From assembly GCA_016867195.1 (NCBI GenBank), contig VGKE01000028.1:1-5762 (forward strand): 5,762 nucleotides of DNA. Direction: 5' to 3'. The DNA is from Candidatus Nealsoniibacteriota bacterium. GTDB taxonomy: Bacteria > Patescibacteriota > Minisyncoccia > Minisyncoccales > GWA2-38-27. Shown here piece by piece: positions 1-5,672 of the stretch (position 1 is the first letter of the stretch; every line of letters starts with the position of its first letter). The notes beneath the pieces were generated by a model. It was given only the letters and a program-made list of their open reading frames with translations, ran no database searches and was not told where the DNA came from. Made by a program: the position numbers and the translations under genes.

Positions 1-160
1 AACAAATCTCTGATATCATAAACAAGATGAACAACACTCCCCGTAAATGTCTTGGCTTCCGGACCCCGAAAGAAGTATTCTTCCAAGAGCAAGTTCCCAC
101 AATTAAATTACCAATCTTTAACTTTGAGCGTTGCACTTGAGGGGTCAATGTGCCATTATT
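1..160 (+). mobile_element. Right end of an IS30-like insertion sequence (boundary uncertain)
   Basis: The transposase tail implies that an insertion sequence ends shortly after base 140. In IS30 elements the terminal inverted repeat usually overlaps or directly follows the transposase stop. The stretch around 129-155 (cgttgcacttgaggggtcaa and the following bases) is therefore the likely inverted repeat. The left end is outside the window, so neither the repeat pair nor a target-site duplication can be confirmed. The outer boundary of 160 is a guess. Bases 160-198 are AT-rich and show nothing else I recognise. Confidence 0.4.
3..140 (+). CDS. IS30-family transposase, C-terminal fragment cut by window edge
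   Basis: The frame is open from base 3 to a TGA at 138-140 and gives 45 residues with no start codon in the window, so the gene begins to the left. The segment NNTPRKCLGFRTPKEVFF matches the well-known C-terminal signature of IS30-family DDE transposases (NNRPRKxLGxxTPxEVF), which cut and join the insertion sequence DNA. The catalytic DDE residues lie upstream and are not visible, so I cannot say whether the element is intact. The gene runs towards the ileS operon and stops 58 bases before a shared hairpin terminator. Family assignment is confident; activity is unknown. Confidence 0.85.
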   Translation, partial: QISDIINKMNNTPRKCLGFRTPKEVFFQEQVPTIKLPIFNFERCT

Positions 161-198
161 TCCTACAGTTAATTCTATCAAAATAAAAAAATAAGTCA

Positions 199-231
199 AA
201 AAATGGCGGAGGGCAGCCCTCCGCCATTTTT
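199..231. terminator. Bidirectional intrinsic terminator
   Basis: A perfect 15-bp stem pairs 199-213 with 217-231 around a 3-base loop (cag). Its core is tggcggaggg/ccctccgcca. On the minus strand the stem ends in a run of six T (complement of 198-203), and on the plus strand it ends in TTTTT. It can therefore stop the argS-ileS operon from the right and IS30 transcription from the left. The stem overlaps the ileS stop codon (230-232), so termination sits immediately at the end of the coding region. Confidence 0.9.
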
Positions 232-3064
232 ATAGTTTTTTGATTTTAATGTAATAACTCTTTCCGTCAATTTTTATTTCTTCCCCGCCGAATAATTCTT
301 TTTTAAGAAGGAATTCTTCAGCGCCAACCTCTTTCTTAAAACCCTTTAAATCGCTTGGTCCAAAGGTTGACTCAATTACAACCCTATCTCTCGGGGTCAA
401 TCTCATCTCTTTTCTAATTTTATTAATATTGCGAACTAACTCTCTATATTCGCCCTCTTCTTTTAGTTCCCTGGTAATCTTGGTGTCTAATTTAAGTTTC
501 TTGCCAAAGGTGATTTTTTTGACATTAACCTCGTCCTTTATCAGTTCTAATAATGCTTTATCTAATTTATTTTTTATTTGGAGCGAAGCGAGGGGTTGGC
601 GAACCTTTATCCCTGCCTCAGCCCGTTGGGCCAGGGCCAGAGCGACAATCTCTCGGACTTCGTCCATTTTTTCTTCCAATTTTTTATCAATACTTTTTTT
701 ATCAGATTTAGGCCAATCTAATAAATGAATTGATTCCGGCATATTGCCCTGCCTCAGGTTCTGGTACATTTGCTCGGAAGAAAACGGCATTATCGGCGCG
801 ATTAGTTTAATTAAGTTCAAAAAAACGGCATAAAACGTCTCTATCGCTTCTCTTCTCTTCGGATGTCCGGAATGAAACCTTTTTCTAGACCTCCTGAGAT
901 ACCAGAGAGAAAAATCGTCAATAAAAAAATTTTCTATTGCTAAAACAGCGGAACCGACATTATATTCGTCTAAATTTTTAGTGACCTTTTTAATTAAATT
1001 ATTGATTCTTGAAATAATCCATCTATCCAATAAATTTTCGGAAATTGACATTGGACATTGAACACTGAATTTTGGATATTCTTTTTTATCCACATAAGTA
1101 ATGAAAAAAGTATATATATTGTGCAGATTTATAATTTTTCTTTTTATTTCCTCGGCCGGACCGTATCCGAATTTCAAATCGTTTACAGGATTCTGCCTGG
1201 CATACATCCAGCGCATAACATCTGCTCCGATTTTCTCAACCGCCTCGTCAAACCAGATAGCGTTGCCTTTTGATTTATGCATTTCTTCGCCTTTTTCATC
1301 TTTTACAGAAGCGTATCCAAAAACTGTTTTCATCGGATTAGTCCCTTCTAAAACAGCGCTCATTACAATCAATGAATAAAACCAATTTTTAAATTGGCCG
1401 GGAAATGACTCGCAAACCAATTCGGCCGGAAACCATTCTTTACTCATTGTTGAAAAAGGAACTATGCCGGCGTCAAGCCAGGGATTTCCAACATCCTTGA
1501 TTCTGGAAATCTCTTTGCCGCATTTGGAGCATTTAATTCTTACCCCATCAACCCGGGGACGGTGAGGAGAATGGCCTTCAAACCCTTCCCAACCAGAAAC
1601 CACTCTCTCCCTTAACTCCTCTTTTGAGCCCATTACCTCAAAATTACCGCAGGGACATTCAAAAATAGGCAAAGCCAGTCCCCAATATCTCTTTTTGGAA
1701 ATTAACCAATCCTGCATATTTCTCAACCAATCCAATTCCCTCTCTAAACCAAAAGAAGGAATCCATTTTATTTTTCCGGCAACTTTCATTAAGGATTTCC
1801 TTAATTGAGCCATTGCTATGTACCACTCATCAACCAAACGAAAGATCAGCTCTTTTTTACACCGCCAGCAGGTTGGATAGCGGTGTTTATAGTCCTCAAT
1901 TTTAAAAACCCTGTCTTTTTCCGCTAAATCATTAAAAATTAAATCATTTACTTCGCTAACTAATCTGCCGGTTAAAAATCCAAAACCATCCCTATATCTA
2001 CTTTCTTCGTTGGTCGGGTCAATCACCGGCAAATTAAACTTTTTGCTCAGGTGAAAATCCTCCTGACCGCAGCCCGGGGCAATATGAACAATGCCCGTTC
2101 CCTCTTCCTGAGTTACGTCTTTCCATAAAATAACCTTATGGTCTCCTTTTTTAAGATTCTTTTTTACTTCTGGAAATTCATCAAGCATCCCCCGATATTT
2201 CAGCCCCTCTAACTTCTGACCGGGAAAATATTTAATTATTTTTCCGCCAGGAACTAAATTGAATTTTTCTTTTAAGGCAATAAAAACACCTTCTTTATTT
2301 TCAATCTCGGCATAAGTCAATTCTGGATGAACGGCTAAAGCAACATTAGCCGGCAAGGTCCAGGGAGTGGTTGTCCAAACGAGAAAAAATGTTTTCTTTC
2401 TTCCCAATAACGGCAATTTAACAATAATTGATTTATGAGTAATTTCTTTATACTCTTCGGTTAAAATCTCGTGCTGGGAAATAGATGTTCCGCAGCGCGG
2501 GCACCAAGGGACAACATCTCTACCCTTATACAAAAATCCTTTCTGCCAGCATTTTTTAAGAAAATTCCAAATAACGTAATTATTCTCCTCAGACATTGTG
2601 TAATAAGAATTGTCCCAATCCATCCACTGACCTAAGCGAATTGACTGCTCTGTCTGAATTTTAGAATATTTCAGAACTCTTTGTTTGCATTTTTCAACAA
2701 ATTCGGCTATGCCAAATTTTTCAATATCTTTTTTATTTTTAAAACCAAGTTCTTTCTCAACCTCAACTTCAACCCATAACCCCTGGCAGTCAAATCCGTT
2801 TTGAAATCTCTGGTCAAAGCCCTGCATTGCTTTATATCTTTGAAACAAGTCCTTATAGGTCCTGCCCCAAGCGTGATGAACCCCCATTGGATTATTGGCG
2901 GTTATGGGCCCGTCTAAAAACGACCAACGTTTTCCCCCGCCTGCATCGGCTATACCGAAGGCATTGCGGGCAGGCCCGTTTTTCTTCCTTAATTTCTCAA
3001 AAATTTTCTTTTCCTTCCAAAACTTCAATATTTCTTTTTCTTTTTTAGAAAAATCAAAAATCAT
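230..3064 (-). CDS. ileS: Isoleucyl-tRNA synthetase, divergent IleRS2-like with GVHH motif
   Basis: This class Ia synthetase (944 aa) would charge tRNA-Ile with isoleucine in the cytoplasm. The catalytic HIGH position reads GVHH (residues 61-64, in NPMGVHHAWGR), and the KMSKS loop reads EMHKS (594-598, in EEMHKSKGN). The CP1 editing domain shows TTTPWTLPAN (231-240) and GCGQEDF (331-337), which keeps the Asp expected for tRNA-dependent editing. CxxC/CxC pairs at C188/C191, C399/C402, C470/C472 and C512/C515 suggest two zinc sites. The anticodon-binding helical domain follows (about 680-830). The C-terminus (ELKEEGEYRELVRNINKIRKE) resembles the archaeal/eukaryotic-like type II IleRS rather than the E. 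coli type with its zinc tail. Residues 30-44 look like an in-frame repeat insertion. The ATG start overlaps the stop of the upstream phosphatase gene (ATGA), and no clear Shine-Dalgarno is seen, so translation is probably coupled. It is the last gene of the operon. Isoleucine specificity rests on overall similarity; the 'class I tRNA ligase' level is certain. Confidence 0.9.
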   Translation of the reverse strand: MIFDFSKKEKEILKFWKEKKIFEKLRKKNGPARNAFGIADAGGGKRWSFLDGPITANNPMGVHHAWGRTYKDLFQRYKAMQGFDQRFQNGFDCQGLWVEVEVEKELGFKNKKDIEKFGIAEFVEKCKQRVLKYSKIQTEQSIRLGQWMDWDNSYYTMSEENNYVIWNFLKKCWQKGFLYKGRDVVPWCPRCGTSISQHEILTEEYKEITHKSIIVKLPLLGRKKTFFLVWTTTPWTLPANVALAVHPELTYAEIENKEGVFIALKEKFNLVPGGKIIKYFPGQKLEGLKYRGMLDEFPEVKKNLKKGDHKVILWKDVTQEEGTGIVHIAPGCGQEDFHLSKKFNLPVIDPTNEESRYRDGFGFLTGRLVSEVNDLIFNDLAEKDRVFKIEDYKHRYPTCWRCKKELIFRLVDEWYIAMAQLRKSLMKVAGKIKWIPSFGLERELDWLRNMQDWLISKKRYWGLALPIFECPCGNFEVMGSKEELRERVVSGWEGFEGHSPHRPRVDGVRIKCSKCGKEISRIKDVGNPWLDAGIVPFSTMSKEWFPAELVCESFPGQFKNWFYSLIVMSAVLEGTNPMKTVFGYASVKDEKGEEMHKSKGNAIWFDEAVEKIGADVMRWMYARQNPVNDLKFGYGPAEEIKRKIINLHNIYTFFITYVDKKEYPKFSVQCPMSISENLLDRWIISRINNLIKKVTKNLDEYNVGSAVLAIENFFIDDFSLWYLRRSRKRFHSGHPKRREAIETFYAVFLNLIKLIAPIMPFSSEQMYQNLRQGNMPESIHLLDWPKSDKKSIDKKLEEKMDEVREIVALALAQRAEAGIKVRQPLASLQIKNKLDKALLELIKDEVNVKKITFGKKLKLDTKITRELKEEGEYRELVRNINKIRKEMRLTPRDRVVIESTFGPSDLKGFKKEVGAEEFLLKKELFGGEEIKIDGKSYYIKIKKL
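1043..1077. repeat. Imperfect 7-bp tandem repeat inside ileS
   Basis: On the plus strand five consecutive heptamers read aattgac, attggac, attgaac, actgaat, tttggat. Their common form is attgaac with one to three changes each. On the coding (minus) strand they specify about residues 664-675 (around FSVQCPMSIS), a linker between the catalytic core and the anticodon-binding domain where length variation should be tolerated. Seven is not a multiple of three, but five units plus flanks leave the frame open. Confidence 0.5.
2933..2977 (-). repeat. Putative in-frame palindromic repeat insertion in ileS
   Basis: This 45-bp GC-rich block encodes GPARNAFGIADAGGG, residues 30-44 of IleRS. It lies between the N-terminal helix (FEKLRKKN) and the first catalytic strand (KRWSFLDGP), where relatives have only a short linker. 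It contains inverted repeats: gcctgc (2939-2944) pairs with gcaggc (2970-2975), or alternatively cccgc (2936-2940) with gcggg (2966-2970), and an inner tcgg/ccga stem. Length is a multiple of three and the frame is kept. GC is much higher than in the flanking gene. It resembles small mobile palindromic elements such as Rickettsia RPEs in behaviour; sequence identity to any known repeat is not established. Confidence 0.5.
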
Positions 3065-3627
3065 AATTCTAAATATTGACCGACTTCGGGATAAAAATCT
3101 TTATTTTGCCTTACTGCTAAAAGTTGTTTTTCGTTTAGACCTTTTATTGTTCCGTATAGAAGCCACAAGGGGTCGCCGTGGCTGACAATAAGAATTGTTT
3201 GGTTTTTGTATTTTTTATCTATATCTTTTATAAAGTCAACCATTCTTTTTTTGACATCTCTCCAATTTTCTCCTTTCGCCGGTCTTTTAAAAAATTTTTG
3301 TTTTTTTGAGGAAAAAAAATGGAGATAATTTTTCATCGGGCCGTCACGAAAAATCCCCCAGTTTATATCCCTGAGCCGCTTGTTAAAATAAAAACTTAAA
3401 CCAATCTCCTTGGCAATAATCTCAGTCGTCTGACGGGTTCGTAAAAAATCCGAACAATAAATAAAACCAATGTTTTTATTTTTAAGTCGGCTGGCTGCAT
3501 CTCTTGCCTGTTTTTTGCCTTTTTTAGTTAAACCAGTAACAAAATCCGGCCAGGGATATAAGAACTCCTTCTTTTTTGTCTGATAAATTGTCTCCCCGTG
3601 CCGTTGTAAAATATATTTATTTCTCAT
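3061..3627 (-). CDS. Histidine phosphatase (phosphoglycerate mutase-like) family protein
   Basis: This 188-aa cytoplasmic protein belongs to the histidine phosphatase superfamily, whose members transfer phosphate through a phospho-histidine. Visible motifs are LQRHGE (residues 7-12, nucleophile H10), SDFLRTRQT (59-67, phosphate-binding R63), LRDINWG (85-91), the region AKGENWRDVKKR (117-128) and VSHGD (148-152, second catalytic H150). The proton-donor position, Glu in most relatives (LxE), is D87 here. The size fits single-domain phosphatases rather than dPGM (about 230-250 aa). The substrate cannot be predicted; a metabolite phosphatase is more likely than glycolytic mutase. It sits between argS (24-nt gap) and ileS (ATGA overlap), so it is co-transcribed with both. 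Only a weak, distant AGGGA lies upstream of its ATG. No signal peptide or membrane segment is seen. Family is confident, specific function is not. Confidence 0.88.
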   Translation of the reverse strand: MRNKYILQRHGETIYQTKKKEFLYPWPDFVTGLTKKGKKQARDAASRLKNKNIGFIYCSDFLRTRQTTEIIAKEIGLSFYFNKRLRDINWGIFRDGPMKNYLHFFSSKKQKFFKRPAKGENWRDVKKRMVDFIKDIDKKYKNQTILIVSHGDPLWLLYGTIKGLNEKQLLAVRQNKDFYPEVGQYLEL

Positions 3628-3651
3628 AATTTATCTGAGACCCGGTCCCTG

Positions 3652-5244
3652 CTACATTTTTTCTGGAGCGGAAATTCCCATTAAGTCCAGGGTATTTTTT
3701 AAGATTTTTTGGCTTGCCAAAACCAACCCTAACCGAGCCCGACTTAGTTCTTTGTCGTCAGAAATAACCCGACAATTTTCATAAAATCTATGAAAGGCGG
3801 CTACTAATTCCAAGGCGTAAATCGGCAATCGCTGAACCTGATAGTCCTTGGCAATATCTTCAATAATCTCCGGAAATCTAATTAACTGTTTAATTAAATC
3901 AAACTCTTCTTTTTTAATTTTGGACGTCGCACGTCCAAAATTGGACGTGCGACGTCCAAAATTCTTTGCCTTTCTTAATATACTACATATTCTCGCATAA
4001 GCATATTGAACATAATAAACCGGATTTTTCTCTGACTTCTCTTTCGCCAAGCCCATATCAAAATTCAAATGAGTGTCCGACGACCTCTGTAGAAAGAAAA
4101 ATCTAGCAGCATCTAATTCTACTTCGTCCAATAATTCGTCTAATGTAACATAGACACCGCTTCTTTTTGACATTCTTATTTCCTTACCGTCCTGAAATAA
4201 ACGAACCATCTGCATCACAATGAATTTCAATTGTTCCGCTTTATAGCCAAAAGCCAAAGCGGCCGCCTGAAGACGGGCCACATAGCCATAATGGTCAGCG
4301 CCGACAAAAAATATCAATTGCTTAAACCCGCGCTTAAATTTATTGATAAGATAGGCGATATCAGAAGCAAAATAGGTTTTTATTCCGTCTGAACGGATTA
4401 AAATCCTGTCCTTGTCATCGCCCAATTCTTTAGATTTAAACCAAACTGCCCCCTCGCTCTCGTAAGTAAATCCTTTTTTGTTCAATTCTTTTATGGCCTT
4501 ATCCACTTCTTTTTTGCGATATAAGCTTTTTTCCGAAAACCAAACATCAAATTTTATCCCCATTTTCTTTACTGTTGGTCTTATCATTTCCCTTAAAACA
4601 ACCTTAGCCGCTCTTTCCCCCACTCCTTCCGGGGAATATTGAGAAACCCCGGCCTTTAATAATTTTTTTCTTAACTCATCTATATAAACACCTTTATAGA
4701 CCGCCTCGCTGTCGCCAATAACCGAATGCCCTAACTTTTTAATCTGGGCTCCTTTATCGTTAATATAATATTCTCTCGTTACTTTATGCCCGGATTTTTC
4801 CAAAACATTGGCCAAAACATCGCCGCAAAAACCGCCTCGGCCATTGCCCAGGGTTAAAGGACCGGTAGGATTAGCAGAAATAAATTCAATATTTACCCTC
4901 CCGGGTTTTCTTTTAGAAAATTTGGGGAAGCAAGCCCTTTCTTTTAAAATCTTCCCAACCTGCTTTTGTAAATACTCTTTAGAAAGAAAAAAATTAATAA
5001 ACCCCGGCTCTATCACCTCAACCTTTTCAATAGCCCCTGAATCATAATTCTTGATCTCTGATTCTATTTTCCTTGCTATTTCCATCGGACTTTTTTTAGT
5101 TTGTCTGGCAACCATCATTGCCAGATTCGTGGCGTAATCGCCAAACTCTCTCTCTTTTGGCCTCTCAACTAAAACTTCTAAGGGTTTAAAACCAAGTTCC
5201 TTTGTCGCTTTTTCTATGATTTTTTTCATCTCCTCTCTTACCAT
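3652..5244 (-). CDS. argS: Arginyl-tRNA synthetase
   Basis: This class Ia synthetase (530 aa from the chosen start) would charge tRNA-Arg. The N-terminal tRNA D-loop-binding domain (residues 1 to about 95) includes EREFGDYATNLAMMVA. The catalytic core has FISANPTGP (121-129) followed by TLGN (131-134) where HIGH is expected, YYINDKGAQ (159-167), FFVGADHYGYVARL (312-325) and RMSKRSG (357-363) as the KMSKS loop. The DALR anticodon-binding domain runs from NPVYYVQYAYAR to the classic C-terminal end MGISAPEKM. I chose ATG at 5242-5244 (MVREEMKKII) because it matches the usual ArgRS start and has AGAGGT 12 bases upstream (5257-5262). A TTG 36 bases further upstream (5278-5280) also reads in frame but falls at the predicted transcription start. 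A 14-residue repeat (NFGRRTS NFGRATS, 428-441) comes from an inserted palindrome. It is the first gene of the three-gene operon and ends in TAG. Confidence 0.95.
   Translation of the reverse strand: MVREEMKKIIEKATKELGFKPLEVLVERPKEREFGDYATNLAMMVARQTKKSPMEIARKIESEIKNYDSGAIEKVEVIEPGFINFFLSKEYLQKQVGKILKERACFPKFSKRKPGRVNIEFISANPTGPLTLGNGRGGFCGDVLANVLEKSGHKVTREYYINDKGAQIKKLGHSVIGDSEAVYKGVYIDELRKKLLKAGVSQYSPEGVGERAAKVVLREMIRPTVKKMGIKFDVWFSEKSLYRKKEVDKAIKELNKKGFTYESEGAVWFKSKELGDDKDRILIRSDGIKTYFASDIAYLINKFKRGFKQLIFFVGADHYGYVARLQAAALAFGYKAEQLKFIVMQMVRLFQDGKEIRMSKRSGVYVTLDELLDEVELDAARFFFLQRSSDTHLNFDMGLAKEKSEKNPVYYVQYAYARICSILRKAKNFGRRTSNFGRATSKIKKEEFDLIKQLIRFPEIIEDIAKDYQVQRLPIYALELVAAFHRFYENCRVISDDKELSRARLGLVLASQKILKNTLDLMGISAPEKM
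3916..3963. repeat. 48-bp near-perfect palindrome / 21-bp tandem repeat inside argS
   Basis: Two 23-bp arms (3916-3938 and 3941-3963) are exact reverse complements separated by only aa. Each arm also contains its own hairpin: GGACGT-CGC-ACGTCC in the first and GGACGT-GCG-ACGTCC in the second, differing only by inversion of the central three bases. Read directly, the block is two 21-bp units (3920-3940 and 3941-3961), seven codons each, so ArgRS gains the repeated peptide NFGR(R/A)TS without a frameshift. The site is a linker at the start of the C-terminal domain. The structure is certain; its nature as a mobile or dispersed element is inferred. Confidence 0.9.
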
Positions 5245-5256
5245 TATTATCAGTTT

Positions 5257-5262
5257 ACCTCT
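5257..5262 (-). promoter_or_regulatory. Shine-Dalgarno deciding the argS start
   Basis: AGAGGT on the minus strand lies 12 bases before the ATG at 5242-5244. The spacing is a little long but usable. No comparable site precedes the alternative TTG at 5278-5280, which supports the shorter protein. Confidence 0.45.
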
Positions 5263-5285
5263 GGCCGATAAATTTTTCAAGTTTT

Positions 5286-5291
5286 AGTATA
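5286..5291 (-). promoter_or_regulatory. Probable -10 box of the argS operon promoter
   Basis: TATACT (minus strand) matches the TATAAT consensus at five of six positions and would start transcription around 5279. The -35 region falls in the T-run of the upstream gene's terminator and is poor, so the promoter is weak or activator-dependent if real. It is the only candidate between the preceding terminator and argS. Confidence 0.4.
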
Positions 5292-5307
5292 GCGGCAATC
5301 TTTTTAT

Positions 5308-5339
5308 AAAAAAAGAGGGGCTCCATCCCTGAAGCCCCT
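5308..5339 (-). terminator. Intrinsic terminator of the small upstream gene
   Basis: On the minus strand a 7-bp stem AGGGGCT/AGCCCCT (5333-5339 with 5316-5322, 10-base loop) is followed by C and seven T (complement of 5308-5314). It lies about 30 bases after the TAG of the small gene and just before the argS promoter, separating the two transcription units. Confidence 0.85.
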
Positions 5340-5370
5340 TTCCGCCTCTGCGAAAGGTAGATAGCCACTG

Positions 5371-5538
5371 CTATATCCTGGCATCGGCCAGAAGGCGGTC
5401 TATCACCTTATCGTCCGTGATTCTCCTTGCGATTGGAATGCGGTCATTTTGAGCCATCCGCCTCTTTGTGGTCAGACGTCTCCCGTTCTTCCAGCTAAAC
5501 CTGCGCGGTGTTCTTCGACTCTTCTGCTGCTCCTTCAC
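5371..5538 (-). CDS. Small arginine-rich basic protein, unknown function
   Basis: A 55-residue protein begins at GTG (5536-5538) with AAGGAG nine bases upstream and ends in TAG. It starts MKEQQKSRRTPRRFSWKNGR and ends DDKVIDRLLADARI. It has 13 Arg and 5 Lys against 6 acidic residues, with five RR pairs in the first 39 residues and a short, mildly acidic, possibly helical tail. There is no signal peptide, membrane segment or cysteine. Such composition suits RNA, ribosome or DNA binding, but I recognise no family. The coding region is about 54% GC by hand count and uses AAG for all five lysines, unlike the AT-rich, AAA-preferring synthetase genes beside it. A promoter, leader, Shine-Dalgarno and terminator bracket it closely. 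An internal ATG (5455-5457) would give only 28 residues and lacks a comparable site. The alternative is a structured non-coding RNA: small hairpins occur at 5361-5374 and 5378-5391. Confidence 0.6.
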   Translation of the reverse strand: MKEQQKSRRTPRRFSWKNGRRLTTKRRMAQNDRIPIARRITDDKVIDRLLADARI

Positions 5539-5547
5539 TCTTGTCTT

Positions 5548-5553
5548 CTCCTT
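5548..5553 (-). promoter_or_regulatory. Shine-Dalgarno of the small basic protein gene
   Basis: AAGGAG on the minus strand, nine bases before GTG 5536-5538, is the best Shine-Dalgarno in the window. It is the main reason for choosing the GTG start. Confidence 0.65.
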
Positions 5554-5569
5554 AATTAGTTAAAACCCG

Positions 5570-5582
5570 GTTTCTTAGAAAC
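5570..5582. promoter_or_regulatory. 13-bp palindrome in the leader of the small gene
   Basis: GTTTCT-T-AGAAAC is a perfect 6+1+6 palindrome between the promoter and the Shine-Dalgarno, about 42 bases downstream of the predicted transcription start. It could be a repressor operator. The one-base spacer makes an RNA hairpin less likely. The palindrome is certain, the role is a guess. Confidence 0.35.
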
Positions 5583-5630
5583 GACGTCAGAATTTTCTTT
5601 GCGGCCACTATCTCTAAAGGAACTTTTTCT

Positions 5631-5659
5631 AATATATTATAGTTTATTATAATTGTCAA
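5631..5659 (-). promoter_or_regulatory. Near-consensus sigma-70 promoter for the small gene
   Basis: On the minus strand TTGACA (5654-5659, perfect -35) is followed after 17 bases by TATATT (5631-5636, five of six to TATAAT). This is the strongest promoter in the window. Transcription would begin near 5624 and give an 86-nt leader. An overlapping TATAAT (5636-5641) is only 12 bases from the -35 and fits less well. Confidence 0.75.
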
Positions 5660-5672
5660 TGGGTTGTGGTAA

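Noticed and set aside
138..140. UGA as a sense (Gly) codon in the IS30 gene, as in Gracilibacteria
   Set aside because: UGA also ends the phosphatase gene exactly at the ATGA overlap, and the transposase ends at the expected family length, so standard code explains everything.
581..596. gagcgaagcgagg motif in ileS as a possible fourth inserted repeat
   Set aside because: It encodes part of VRQPLASLQI, which matches the conserved C-terminal IleRS segment without extra residues, so it is native coding sequence.
429..3185. Several plus-strand reading frames of 70-100 codons opposite ileS and the phosphatase gene
   Set aside because: They mirror strongly conserved minus-strand genes, have no ribosome sites, and show no recognisable protein features.
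3916..3963. Palindromes as part of a CRISPR array
   Set aside because: Only two units, no unique spacers between them (2 bp), and they lie in a coding frame.
5245..5280. Twelve-residue N-terminal extension of ArgRS from a TTG
   Set aside because: The TTG lies at the predicted transcription start, lacks a Shine-Dalgarno, and the family normally begins at the MVREE-like ATG 36 bases downstream.
5308..5624. Small transcription unit as tmRNA, RNase P RNA, SRP RNA or 6S RNA
   Set aside because: None of the conserved elements (tRNA-like ends, GAGGAAAGUC-type P4 sequence, SRP tetraloop helix) could be found on either strand by eye.
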